NCBI RefSeq assembly: GCF_013114835.1
Contig: NZ_JAAVLW010000009.1
Coordinates: forward strand, 1-64,000
Direction: 5' to 3'
Length of the DNA: 64,000 bases
Source of the DNA: Bradyrhizobium archetypum
GTDB lineage: Bacteria > Pseudomonadota > Alphaproteobacteria > Rhizobiales > Xanthobacteraceae
In this document: one piece after another, positions 1-7,936 of the stretch
How positions within the stretch are numbered: position 1 is the first letter of the stretch
Layout: every line of letters starts with the position of its first letter
Position numbers and translations under genes: made by a program
Notes under the pieces: generated by a model
Told to the model about the DNA's origin: nothing
The model's input: the letters and a program-made list of their open reading frames with translations, nothing else
The model's database searches: none

Positions 1-75
1 GTCGCCAAGTTCGACCGGCCCGGCCTGATCGCGGCGCTCAAGGAACAAACCGCCGACACCCGGAAAGCGGCCTAG
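1..75 (+). CDS. cheA: Chemotaxis histidine kinase CheA, C-terminal end (partial)
   Basis: Only the last 24 codons and the TAG stop lie in the window. The visible residues KFDRPGLIAAL resemble the final helix of the receiver domain carried at the C-terminus of many alphaproteobacterial hybrid CheA proteins. The identification rests mostly on context: cheW begins 32 bases downstream and cheY, cheB and cheR follow on the same strand. CheA phosphorylates CheY and CheB in response to chemoreceptors. The kinase domains cannot be checked here. Confidence 0.6.
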   Translation, partial: VAKFDRPGLIAALKEQTADTRKAA

Positions 76-107
76 GGCATCAGCGTGCTCAAACAAGGTA
101 ACTGCAT

Positions 108-578
108 ATGACAACCAAGACCGAGACCATCGAGGGCACCGTGGCCGAATACGTCACCGCCGTGATCGGCGGCCAATTGTTCGGGCTGCCGATCTCCCGC
201 GTCCAGGACGTGTTCATGCCGGAACGGCTGACGCGGGTGCCGCTGTCGTCTGCCGAGATCGCCGGCGTGCTCAATCTGCGCGGCCGCATCGTCACCGTAG
301 TCGACATGCGCGCCCGGCTCGGCCTGCCGAAGAACGACGACGGCAAGCCGCCGATGGCGGTCGGCGTCGATCTGCGCGGCGAGTCCTACGGCCTTTTGAT
401 CGACCAGATCGGCGAGGTGCTGCGGCTGCCCGACGCGAGCTGCGAGGAAAACCCGGTCAACCTCGATCCCCGCATGGCAAAGCTCGCCGGCGGCGTGCAC
501 CGCCTCGACGGCCAGCTCATGGTCGTCCTCGACGTCGATCGCGTTCTCGAACTCGCGCCCGACCTGATGGCGGCATGA
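108..578 (+). CDS. cheW: Chemotaxis coupling protein CheW
   Basis: A 156-residue single-domain CheW protein, the usual family length. It links chemoreceptor tips to CheA in the cytoplasmic signalling array. The SH3-like CheW fold spans roughly residues 12-150. Characteristic stretches are the strand GGQLFGLPISRVQDV near the start, VLNLRGRIVTVVDMR in the middle and GQLMVVLDVDRVL near the end. An AAGGT ribosome-binding site precedes the ATG. It sits between cheA and cheY in a co-directional che operon, so it is almost certainly co-transcribed with them. Confidence 0.95.
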   Translation: MTTKTETIEGTVAEYVTAVIGGQLFGLPISRVQDVFMPERLTRVPLSSAEIAGVLNLRGRIVTVVDMRARLGLPKNDDGKPPMAVGVDLRGESYGLLIDQIGEVLRLPDASCEENPVNLDPRMAKLAGGVHRLDGQLMVVLDVDRVLELAPDLMAA

Positions 579-634
579 ATCCAATCTCGAACGGAAGCTT
601 CCCTCTTGGGAATTGATGTAACTGGAGGCCTAAA

Positions 635-1000
635 ATGAAAACATGTCTGGTCGTTGATGACTCGAGCGTCATCCGGAAGGTCGCACGCCGCATTCTCGAA
701 GGTCTCGACTTTCAGATCGTCGAGGCCGAGGACGGCGAGAAGGCGCTTGAAGTCTGCAAGCGCGCGATGCCTGAGGCGGTTCTGCTCGACTGGAACATGC
801 CTGTCATGGACGGCTACGAATTCCTCGGCAATCTGCGCCGCATGCCCGGCGGCGACGCGCCCAAGGTGGTGTTCTGCACCACCGAAAACGATGTCGCGCA
901 CATCGCGCGCGCGCTGCATGCCGGCGCCAACGAATACATCATGAAGCCGTTCGACAAGGACATCGTGACCGCGAAGTTCCAGGAAGTCGGCCTGATCTGA
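635..1000 (+). CDS. cheY: Chemotaxis response regulator CheY
   Basis: A 121-residue stand-alone receiver domain. Acidic pocket residues D8/D9, the phosphoacceptor D52 (in LLDWNMPVMDG), the switch Thr at about 82 (CTTEND) and the conserved Lys at about 104 (IMKPF) are all visible. Phosphorylated by CheA, it would bind the flagellar motor switch or act as a phosphate sink. An ACTGGAGG-like ribosome-binding site lies 8 bases upstream of the ATG. It follows cheW by 56 bases and precedes cheB. Confidence 0.95.
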   Translation: MKTCLVVDDSSVIRKVARRILEGLDFQIVEAEDGEKALEVCKRAMPEAVLLDWNMPVMDGYEFLGNLRRMPGGDAPKVVFCTTENDVAHIARALHAGANEYIMKPFDKDIVTAKFQEVGLI

Positions 1001-1025
1001 TCTCTCGCATGTGATCCCGGCGGCT

Positions 1026-1048
1026 CAACGGCCTTCGGCGTTGTTTTT
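1026..1048 (+). terminator. Possible weak terminator/attenuator between cheY and cheB
   Basis: A short hairpin (CAACG paired with CGTTG around a TTCG-containing loop) is followed by TTTTT. It lies in the 83-base gap between cheY and cheB. The stem is short, so it may only attenuate transcription into cheB-cheR. Confidence 0.35.
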
Positions 1049-1083
1049 GTAAGTGTGCCGCTTGAGTTGGGTCGGGTGAAGTA

Positions 1084-2253
1084 ATGAGTGTTGCGTTAAC
1101 GAGGTCACCGCCGCCAGTCTCGACACGGCAGGACAAGCTGCGTGTCATGGTGGTGGACGACTCCGTCGTGATCCGCGGGATGATCTCGCGCTGGATCGGC
1201 GCCGAGCCGGACATGGAGGTCTCGGCCTCGCTGCGCACCGGTCTCGACGCTGTCAACCAGATCGAGCGCGTCAAACCGGATGTTGCCGTGCTCGATATCG
1301 AAATGCCGGATCTCGACGGCATTTCGGCGCTGCCGCAACTGCTGGCGAAAAAGCGCGACCTTGTCATCATCATGGCGTCGACGCTGACCCGCCGCAATGC
1401 GGAGATCAGCTTCAAGGCGCTTTCGCTCGGCGCGGCCGATTATATTCCAAAGCCGGAAAGCACGCGCGAAGCCACCGCTGCCGAGACCTTCCACCACGAT
1501 CTGATCCAGAAGATTCGTCATCTGGGCGCAAGGGCGCGCCGGCGCGCGTCGCCTGCCGCGAGCCCGTCCCCGGCGCCGGCCCTCGACCGGGTACGCGAAG
1601 TCGCGCCGCAGCCGGCCGCAGCACCGGCTCCGCAACTGCAGCTCGCGCGCCGGCCGTTCAGCATGCTGGCGCCGCGTGTGCTCCTGATCGGCTCCTCGAC
1701 CGGTGGTCCGCAGGCCCTGATGACGCTGGTCGCCGACATCGGTCCGGTGATCGATCGCTTTCCGGTGCTGATCACCCAGCACATGCCGCCGACCTTCACC
1801 ACCATTCTCGCCGAACATCTGGCGCGTGCCAGCCGCCGTCCGGCGCATGAGGCCGTCGATGGCGAGCTCGTCAAGCCTGGACGGATCTACCTTGCGCCCG
1901 GCGGCCGCCACATGCGCGTCGTGCGCCACGGCACTGATGCGGCGATCGCGCTTGACGACGGGCCGCCGGTGAATTTCTGCAAACCCGCGGTGGATCCGCT
2001 GTTCAATTCCGCCATCGATGTCTGGCAGGGCAGCATCATGTCCGTGATTTTGACCGGCATGGGCTCCGACGGCATGCGCGGCGGCAAGGAGATCGTCGCC
2101 GCCGGCGGCAGTGTGATTGCCCAGGACGAAGCGACCAGCGTGGTGTGGGGCATGCCGGGCGCGGCCACCAATGCAGGTATTTGCGCGGCGGTTCTGCCGC
2201 TCAATCAGATCGCGGCCAAACTGGTTCGGTTGTTTTCGGGAGATCGTTCGTGA
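1084..2253 (+). CDS. cheB: Chemotaxis-specific protein-glutamate methylesterase CheB
   Basis: A 389-residue CheB. The N-terminal receiver (about 18-135) has D25/D26 and the phosphoacceptor D71 in VAVLDIEMPDLDG. A Pro/Ala-rich linker (about 150-190) leads to the C-terminal methylesterase domain with the catalytic triad visible: Ser204/205 in IGSSTGGPQ, His233 in TQHMPP and Asp329 in MGSDGMRG. It removes methyl groups from (or deamidates) chemoreceptor glutamates during adaptation. Its TGA overlaps the GTG start of cheR, indicating translational coupling with its antagonist. The first 18 residues before the receiver are variable, so the exact start is slightly uncertain. Confidence 0.95.
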   Translation: MSVALTRSPPPVSTRQDKLRVMVVDDSVVIRGMISRWIGAEPDMEVSASLRTGLDAVNQIERVKPDVAVLDIEMPDLDGISALPQLLAKKRDLVIIMASTLTRRNAEISFKALSLGAADYIPKPESTREATAAETFHHDLIQKIRHLGARARRRASPAASPSPAPALDRVREVAPQPAAAPAPQLQLARRPFSMLAPRVLLIGSSTGGPQALMTLVADIGPVIDRFPVLITQHMPPTFTTILAEHLARASRRPAHEAVDGELVKPGRIYLAPGGRHMRVVRHGTDAAIALDDGPPVNFCKPAVDPLFNSAIDVWQGSIMSVILTGMGSDGMRGGKEIVAAGGSVIAQDEATSVVWGMPGAATNAGICAAVLPLNQIAAKLVRLFSGDRS

Positions 2254-3128
2254 CGCCTTCAGACTATGAGTATTTGCGTAAGCTTCTGAAAGAGCGCTCC
2301 GGGCTCGATCTGTCGGCCGACAAGCAATATCTGGTTGAAAGCCGGCTGTTGCCGTTGGCGCGCAAGTCCAGCCTGCCGGGGATTTCCGAACTCGTCGCGA
2401 AGATGAGGAGCGGGGCCGAGACGTTGACGGCCGACGTGGTCGAGGCGATGACCACCAACGAAACGTTCTTCTTCCGCGACAAGATTCCGTTCGATCATTT
2501 GCGCGAGACGGTACTCCCGGCGCTGGCGCAGGCACGCGCGGCCCGCCGCTCCTTGCGCATCTGGTGCGCGGCCTCCTCCACCGGGCAGGAGCCCTATTCG
2601 ATCGCGATGTGCCTGAAGGAAGCAGGACACATGCTGTCAGGCTGGCGCACCGAGATCATCGCGACGGATCTGTCACAGGCCGTGCTGGAAAAATCGAGGG
2701 CCGGAATCTTCAGCCAGTTCGAGGTGCAGCGCGGATTGCCGATCCAGTTGCTGGTGAAATATTTCACCCAGAACGGCGAACTCTGGCAGATCAATGCCGA
2801 GCTGCGCAGCATGGTGCAGCATCGTCAGCTCAATTTGCTGCAGGACTTCTCCCATCTCGGCGTGTTCGACATCATCTTCTGCCGCAACGTGCTCATCTAT
2901 TTCGATCAGACCACCAAGGCCAACATCTTCGAGCGGCTCTCCCGCATGCTGGAGCCCGATGGCGTGCTGGCGCTGGGCGCAGCCGAATCCGTGGTCGGCA
3001 TTACCAACACCTTCAAGCCCTATCCGGACCGCCGCGGACTTTACCGTCCGAACATCGCGCCGGTGATACGCGTGGGGGCATCGACCATGGTGCCGCAGAC
3101 CTTGCGGGCGGTTGCTGCGGCGAGCTGA
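2250..3128 (+). CDS. cheR: Chemotaxis protein methyltransferase CheR
   Basis: A 292-residue CheR. I chose the GTG at 2250, which overlaps the cheB stop (GTGA), because the protein then begins VTPSDYEYLRKLLKERSGL, the usual CheR N-terminal helix. The catalytic domain contains TNETFFFRD, the EPYSIAM stretch, IIATDLSQAVLEKSR (SAM pocket) and the FCRNVLIYFD motif. It methylates chemoreceptor glutamates using S-adenosylmethionine, opposing CheB. It is the last gene of the che operon. An inverted-repeat element follows immediately and probably helps end the transcript. Confidence 0.95.
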   Translation: MTPSDYEYLRKLLKERSGLDLSADKQYLVESRLLPLARKSSLPGISELVAKMRSGAETLTADVVEAMTTNETFFFRDKIPFDHLRETVLPALAQARAARRSLRIWCAASSTGQEPYSIAMCLKEAGHMLSGWRTEIIATDLSQAVLEKSRAGIFSQFEVQRGLPIQLLVKYFTQNGELWQINAELRSMVQHRQLNLLQDFSHLGVFDIIFCRNVLIYFDQTTKANIFERLSRMLEPDGVLALGAAESVVGITNTFKPYPDRRGLYRPNIAPVIRVGASTMVPQTLRAVAAAS

Positions 3129-3138
3129 CCTTCTTTAC

Positions 3139-3276
3139 CTCGCCCGGCTCTTCGCGGGGAGAGGTCGGCGCGTAGCGCCGGGTGAGGGGTCGCTCGGCGC
3201 ACTCCGGTTGTCATTGGGATTCGAGGATAGAGCGTCTCGCCCCGACCCTCTCCCCGCAAGAGCGGGGCGAGGGAGA
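3139..3276. repeat. Inverted-repeat intergenic element between convergent genes
   Basis: The two ends of this roughly 140-base gap are near-perfect inverted copies of each other. The left arm (about 3139-3168) contains CTCTTCGCGGGGAGAGG. The right arm (about 3243-3272) contains CCTCTCCCCGCAAGAGCGG. The fill between them includes the GGTCGGCGCG...GCGCCGGGTGAGGGG block. I recognise this from memory as a dispersed palindromic repeat type in Bradyrhizobium-like genomes. It lies between the 3' ends of cheR and the glutathionylspermidine-synthase-like gene and could form a large hairpin in either transcript. Confidence 0.6.
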
Positions 3277-3277
3277 A

Positions 3278-4435
3278 CTACAATATCGCGTGCGGCAGGA
3301 AGCGTGACGTGTTGCCCGTGATCGGGTTCTCGTCCTCGCGGATTGACAGGCCGCATGGCGTATGATCGACCAGCCAGCTTCCGAGCACCGGATACTGGTC
3401 GGTGAAGCTTGGCAGCGGCGCGTATGCCTGCCGGATGAAGCCTTCCGCGCCATAGGGGCCCTCTAGCTCCGCCAGCGTGCTGCCGGCGCTGACCAATGCG
3501 ACATTGGCGCCCTCGCGTGAGTAGAGCGGTTTGCGGACGAACGAGGAGCCGAGCATCGATGCTTTCGGGTCGTCCTCGAAATAGGCCGGCAGCAAATTTG
3601 GGTGCTTCGGAAACATCTCCCATAGCAGGGGAAGGATGCCCTTGTTGGAGAGGATCGCCTTCCATGGCGGTTCGATCCAGCGGGTCGGCGCGGTTGCGAC
3701 GTTGGCGCCGAACGTGTCGCGGAACATCCATTCCCAGGGATAGAGCTTGAAGGCGAGCTCGATGGTGCGATCGGCGAGATCGACGAAACGGCCGTCGCCA
3801 TCCAGGCCGACGTCCTTGATGTCCATCAACGTCGTCGTCAATCCGGCCTGGCTCGCAGTGTCCTGCAGATAGGCGAGCGTGCCGGCATCCTCGATATTGT
3901 CGGTCATTCCCGCGAGATGAAGATGCTTCACGCGACCATGTTTCTTCCAGGCGTCGATCAGCCGCTCGTGGATTGAATTGAACTGATCGGCGCGCTTGGG
4001 GATGATGTTGCGCTCCATCGCCTGTTCGAGCCAGGTCCACTGAAATACCGCTGCTTCGAACAGCGAGGTCGGCGTATCGGCGTTGTATTCCAGGAGTTTC
4101 GCCGGGCTCCAGCCGTCATAGCTCAGGTCCAGCCGGCCGTAGAGGCTGGCATCGCGGCGGCGCCAGCTTTCGGAAATCAGCGGCCAAAAGGACTCGGGTA
4201 TTTTCAGTCGGCGCAGATATTTTTCATCGTTGACCGCGCGGCCGACCAGTTCGAGGCACATCGCCTCGATCTCGGCGGTGGGCGCCTCGATCCGCCGTTC
4301 GATCTCCTGCAGCGTGAACGCATAATAGGCCCGTTCGTCCCAATAGCGTTCGCCATCAATGGTGTGAAAGGTGAACCCGGCGCCTTCGGCGGTGGCACGC
4401 CAGTCGTCACGTTCGGAGCAGTCGATCCGCTGCAT
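3278..4435 (-). CDS. Glutathionylspermidine synthase family protein (YjfC/YgiC-like)
   Basis: A 385-residue protein of the glutathionylspermidine synthase preATP-grasp/ATP-grasp family, matching E. coli YgiC/YjfC in length and N-terminal pattern (HTIDGERYWDE...FTLQEIERRI). ATP-grasp-type stretches such as LLEYNADTPTSLFEAAVFQW and GSSFVRKPLYSREGANV are visible. Family members form a peptide-like C-N bond using ATP, but the substrate of the YgiC/YjfC branch is not established. I prefer the ATG at 4435. A TTG at 4444, overlapping the stop of the upstream gene, would add MNF. It is the last gene of a three-gene operon. Confidence 0.85.
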   Translation of the reverse strand: MQRIDCSERDDWRATAEGAGFTFHTIDGERYWDERAYYAFTLQEIERRIEAPTAEIEAMCLELVGRAVNDEKYLRRLKIPESFWPLISESWRRRDASLYGRLDLSYDGWSPAKLLEYNADTPTSLFEAAVFQWTWLEQAMERNIIPKRADQFNSIHERLIDAWKKHGRVKHLHLAGMTDNIEDAGTLAYLQDTASQAGLTTTLMDIKDVGLDGDGRFVDLADRTIELAFKLYPWEWMFRDTFGANVATAPTRWIEPPWKAILSNKGILPLLWEMFPKHPNLLPAYFEDDPKASMLGSSFVRKPLYSREGANVALVSAGSTLAELEGPYGAEGFIRQAYAPLPSFTDQYPVLGSWLVDHTPCGLSIREDENPITGNTSRFLPHAIL

Positions 4436-4440
4436 GAAAT

Positions 4441-4863
4441 TCAACCGCCTGAGAAGCCGATGGCATGCCCGAAAGAGCCGAAGCCGCCGCGCTGCACCGC
4501 GTGTGGGCCCGAATCGGATGAGGAATGGCTTGAGGAGGAGTTGCTCGAGGAGGAGTAGTCGCTGCTGTAGTAGCCGCTACGCGAGGACGATCCGCCCCCG
4601 GAGCTGCCGCCATGGCTGGAGGAAGAACTGCGTGACGAGCATTCGGTCGCGTTTTGCGTTGGTGACGCCGTGTAGGCGTTCGAAGGTTGCTCGCAAGCGC
4701 GGCTCGGCATCAGCGTGTAAGCGGCGGATCCGACCGCAAACGTGCCCATCAGCAGCAGCGCAACGTGGCCCGAGCGCTTGGCCGGCGGCGGAACCGGGCG
4801 CGGCGAAGCCGGGACCGAGGCCGGTTTGCGCTTGCCGAAATCCTGGGGTGCGTTGTCGGCCAT
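4441..4863 (-). CDS. DUF1190-like Ser-rich membrane-anchored protein (YgiB/YjfM-like)
   Basis: A 140-residue protein with a short Pro-rich cytoplasmic start, one hydrophobic segment at about residues 32-50 (HVALLLMGTFAVGSAAYTL) and a low-complexity exported tail. The tail is dominated by Ser with Gly and Tyr (about 75-120). The C-terminal RGGFGSFGHA resembles the RGGFGESVAK ending of E. coli YgiB, a DUF1190 protein. It lies between the DUF350 gene and the synthase-like gene, overlapping the latter's possible TTG start. That order matches yjfL-yjfM-yjfC in enterobacteria. The start at 4863 follows the DUF350 stop almost immediately. The function is unknown; the synthase-like partner may modify it. 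Confidence 0.75.
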   Translation of the reverse strand: MADNAPQDFGKRKPASVPASPRPVPPPAKRSGHVALLLMGTFAVGSAAYTLMPSRACEQPSNAYTASPTQNATECSSRSSSSSHGGSSGGGSSSRSGYYSSDYSSSSNSSSSHSSSDSGPHAVQRGGFGSFGHAIGFSGG

Positions 4864-4865
4864 GG

Positions 4866-5270
4866 TCAGTAGACCATGCAGGCGGCGTTGATAGCGCCGG
4901 CGGCCAGCGAGGACAGCCCAAGCCAGATCGCGGCGGCAAGCTCGCCGGCGGCGATCCGCTCCGACAGCTTCGGCACCGGAACCCTGACGAGGTAATAAAC
5001 GATGATCTGCACGACCAGCGCGATCCCGGCCCAGATCAGGCAATCCCAAACGTTGGCCGAATGGGTGATCGCGCTGACCAACGGCAGCACGAAGCCAAGC
5101 AGGCTGAGGCCCAGCGCGATCGCGGCTGCTGGCTCGTTGGCGCGGATCAGATCGAATTCGTTATGCGCGGTGATGCGGGTATAGACGAAGAGATAGGCCA
5201 CCACGGCTGTTATCGCCGTGCAGAAGTAGACCAGGAATGCCGGCAGGCCGGCAAGCGATTGCAGAATCAT
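4866..5270 (-). CDS. DUF350 family integral membrane protein (YjfL-like)
   Basis: A 134-residue protein with four predicted membrane segments arranged as two similar halves (about 8-30, 45-68, 76-96 and 108-130). The pattern IRANEPAAAIALGLSLLGFVLPL recurs approximately as IAAGELAAAIWLGLSSLAAGAI, the internal duplication typical of DUF350. It is the first gene of the operon with the DUF1190-like and synthase-like genes. Its biochemical role is unknown. In enterobacteria this trio sits with PspA-like envelope-stress genes, so a membrane-maintenance role is a reasonable inference. Confidence 0.85.
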   Translation of the reverse strand: MILQSLAGLPAFLVYFCTAITAVVAYLFVYTRITAHNEFDLIRANEPAAAIALGLSLLGFVLPLVSAITHSANVWDCLIWAGIALVVQIIVYYLVRVPVPKLSERIAAGELAAAIWLGLSSLAAGAINAACMVY

Positions 5271-5364
5271 GAATTCGCCCCAACTCGTGCGTCCGACAGG
5301 TTCGCACGATCTGTCAGTCGGTGCACCGAACCGGGCGGTTCAATCCAACGAATTCTGCCCAAGC

Positions 5365-5390
5365 AAAAACCCCGCCGTTTCGGGCGGGGT
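5365..5390 (-). terminator. Rho-independent terminator of ctrA
   Basis: Read on the minus strand, the stem ACCCCGCC / GGCGGGGT encloses a short CGAAAC-type loop and is followed by TTTTTG. It lies about 45 bases beyond the ctrA stop codon and is a textbook intrinsic terminator. Confidence 0.85.
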
Positions 5391-5434
5391 CCAGTCGGGA
5401 GTAGTGAGCCGTCCGGCTCGCTGCAAACCCTTGC

Positions 5435-6136
5435 TCAGGCGGGGATGCGCTCGTCCGCCTCGTGCGGCTCGCGCAGCACGTAGCCACGGCCCCACACCGT
5501 TTCGATGAAGTTGCGGCCTTCGGAAGCGTTGGCGAGCTTCTTGCGCAGCTTGCAGATGAAGACGTCGATGATCTTCAGCTCGGGCTCGTCCATGCCGCCA
5601 TAGAGGTGGTTGAGGAACATTTCCTTGGTAAGGGTGGTTCCCTTGCGGAGCGAGAGCAGCTCCAGCATCTGGTATTCCTTGCCCGTCAGGTGCACGCGCT
5701 GGCCGCCGACCTCGACCGTCTTGGTGTCGAGATTGACCACGAGATCTCCGGTCTGGATGACCGACTGGGCGTGACCCTTGGAACGGCGCACGATCGCATG
5801 GATGCGGGCAACCAGTTCGTCCTTGTGGAACGGCTTGGTCATGTAGTCGTCGGCGCCGACGCCGAGACCCTTGACCTTGTCCTCGATGCCGGCGAGGCCG
5901 GAGAGGATCAGAATGGGAGTCTTGATTTTCGATACCCGGAGCTGCTTGAGCACGTCATAGCCAGACATGTCGGGCAGATTGAGGTCGAGAAGAATAATGT
6001 CGTAGTCGTAAAGCTTGCCTAGATCGACGCCTTCCTCCCCGAGGTCCGTCGTGTAGACGTTGAAACTCTCGGATTTCAGCATCAATTCGATCGACTGCGC
6101 GACGGCGCTGTCATCTTCTATCAGCAAAACGCGCAT
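5435..6136 (-). CDS. ctrA: Cell-cycle response regulator CtrA
   Basis: A 233-residue OmpR-type regulator. The receiver domain (1-118) carries the acidic pair at 8-9 and phosphoacceptor D51 (DIILLDLNLPDMSGYD). The winged-helix domain spans about 130-228, with the LTGKEYQMLELLSLRKG and KIIDVFICKLRKK stretches diagnostic of CtrA. In alphaproteobacteria CtrA controls cell division, DNA methylation and flagellar genes and, in some species, blocks replication initiation. It is divergent from fliI, a typical class of CtrA-controlled gene. The shared 366-base region contains GANTC methylation sites. A strong terminator follows the gene. Confidence 0.97.
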   Translation of the reverse strand: MRVLLIEDDSAVAQSIELMLKSESFNVYTTDLGEEGVDLGKLYDYDIILLDLNLPDMSGYDVLKQLRVSKIKTPILILSGLAGIEDKVKGLGVGADDYMTKPFHKDELVARIHAIVRRSKGHAQSVIQTGDLVVNLDTKTVEVGGQRVHLTGKEYQMLELLSLRKGTTLTKEMFLNHLYGGMDEPELKIIDVFICKLRKKLANASEGRNFIETVWGRGYVLREPHEADERIPA

Positions 6137-6502
6137 GCCAGTCCCCTTTAGTCCGCCGCTCCGGGCGTCAGGTCGGCCGCACTTGCGGCACTCAAAACGC
6201 CTTTAACAACTGATTCGGATCCTGACAGACACATGGTTAACAAAATCTGATTCCGGTTCGCAAGCTCTTTAAGTGCAATTTACAGCGAATCGCCCTAAGA
6301 TGTTGCTCAGAAGCAGCTTTTCTCCATAGTGCCCACTCAGGTTCCAGATTAAGAGACGGGCCTAACCGACTCCCGCGTTTAGCCCTTCTTCTGACGGGCA
6401 AGCGCTCTCAGTCACCAAAGACAGTGACGCAATGATTAATGATGCGGGTAAACACGAGGTTAAGCGCGGTTTCTTAAAGTGCGGAAACTTAAGGTTTTCG
6501 CA
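6137..6502. promoter_or_regulatory. Divergent ctrA / fliI control region
   Basis: This AT-richer stretch separates ctrA (minus) from fliI (plus). It contains three GANTC sites (GATTC at 6212 and 6249, GACTC at 6368), the recognition sequence of the CcrM methyltransferase. It also has several TTAA tetramers (6236, 6436, 6460, 6474 and 6489), the half-site of CtrA boxes. No exact TTAA-N7-TTAA box was found; the closest spacings are N10 and N11. Autoregulation by CtrA and methylation-sensitive transcription are inferred from Caulobacter. Confidence 0.5.
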
Positions 6503-7828
6503 ATGAAGGCGCTCGCGGAGCAGATCGGCGATATCGACGGCGTCAATATATATGGCCGCGTGGTGGGCGTGCGCGGCCTGATGGTCGAGATCGCAGGCCC
6601 CATTCATGCGATGTCGGTCGGCGCCCGCATCGTCATCGATACCGGCGGGGATCGCTTGATCCCGGCTGAAGTCATCGGCTTCTCCGGCAGCAATGCGGTG
6701 GTGATGCCATTCGGAGGGCTTGACGGTGTCAGACGCGGTTGCCGCGCGGTCATTGCGACCGCCGCAAGCCAGGTGCGTCCGTCACCGGCCTGGCTCGGCC
6801 GCGTCATCAATGCCATGGGGGAGCCGATCGACGGCAAGGGGCCATTGGTGCAGGGCCCGTCGCCGATGCCTTACCGCAATGCGCCGCCGCCGGCGCATTC
6901 GCGCAAGCGCGTCGGGCCGCCGCTCGATCTCGGCGTCCGTGCGCTCAACACGTTCCTGACCTGCTGCCGCGGTCAACGGCTCGGCATCTTCGCAGGTTCC
7001 GGCGTCGGCAAATCGGTGCTGCTGTCGATGCTGGCGCGCAACGTCGATGCCGACATCACCATCATCGGGCTGATCGGCGAACGCGGCCGCGAGGTGCAGG
7101 AGTTTCTGCAGGAGGATCTCGGCGACGAGGGTCTGGCGCGCTCGGTCGTCGTGGTCGCAACGTCGGATGAGCCGGCCTTGATGCGGCGGCAGGCGGCCTA
7201 CCTGACGCTCGCGATCGCGGAGTATTTCCGCGATGAGGACCGCGATGTGCTCTGCTTGATGGACTCGGTCACGCGCTTTGCGATGGCGCAGCGCGAGATC
7301 GGTTTGTCGGCCGGTGAGCCGCCGACCGCGAAAGGCTATACGCCGACCGTGTTCACCGAATTGCCGAAACTACTGGAGCGGGCAGGGCCGGGCACCGGCA
7401 CCGGAACCATCACCGGCATTTTCACGGTGCTTGTCGATGGTGACGATCATAACGAACCTATCGCCGACGCCGTACGCGGCATCCTGGACGGCCATATCGT
7501 GATGCAACGCTCGATTGCAGAGCGCGGGCGGTTTCCCGCAATCAACATTCTGAAGTCGGTGTCTCGCACCATGCCGCGATCGGCCGATCCCGCCTATCTG
7601 CCCGTGATTACGCGGGCCCGGCAGGTGATGGCGACCTACGCCGACATGGAAGAGCTGATCCGGTTAGGAGCCTATCGCGCCGGTTCCAGTCCGGAGGTCG
7701 ACGAGGCGGTCCGCCTGCATGAACCGCTGGAAGCATTCCTGCGCCAGGCCAAGGATGAAAAATCGAGCCTGGATGACGGCTATCGCCGATTGGCGCAAAT
7801 CCTCAGCGATTTGGAAACGGAACGCTAA
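6503..7828 (+). CDS. fliI: Flagellar protein-export ATPase FliI
   Basis: A 441-residue F1-beta-like ATPase that powers or primes the flagellar type III secretion apparatus at the cytoplasmic face. Walker A lies at about 164-171 (AGSGVGKS), followed by the GLIGERGREVQEF motif, Walker B (DVLCLMDSVTRFA) and the SVSRTMP...YLPVITRARQ region. I chose the ATG at 6503 because an AAGG site lies 8 bases upstream. A GTG at 6479 would add eight residues. fliJ follows 108 bases downstream on the same strand. Confidence 0.95.
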   Translation: MKALAEQIGDIDGVNIYGRVVGVRGLMVEIAGPIHAMSVGARIVIDTGGDRLIPAEVIGFSGSNAVVMPFGGLDGVRRGCRAVIATAASQVRPSPAWLGRVINAMGEPIDGKGPLVQGPSPMPYRNAPPPAHSRKRVGPPLDLGVRALNTFLTCCRGQRLGIFAGSGVGKSVLLSMLARNVDADITIIGLIGERGREVQEFLQEDLGDEGLARSVVVVATSDEPALMRRQAAYLTLAIAEYFRDEDRDVLCLMDSVTRFAMAQREIGLSAGEPPTAKGYTPTVFTELPKLLERAGPGTGTGTITGIFTVLVDGDDHNEPIADAVRGILDGHIVMQRSIAERGRFPAINILKSVSRTMPRSADPAYLPVITRARQVMATYADMEELIRLGAYRAGSSPEVDEAVRLHEPLEAFLRQAKDEKSSLDDGYRRLAQILSDLETER

Positions 7829-7936
7829 CTTTGTCAGGCCATCATCCCCGGCACATGATTAACGCCGCCGGTGGGGCCCCCCGGGGAGCCGGCTCCGTCC
7901 CGCGTTCAGATTGGGACTTCTGGGGAGTATGAGTCG

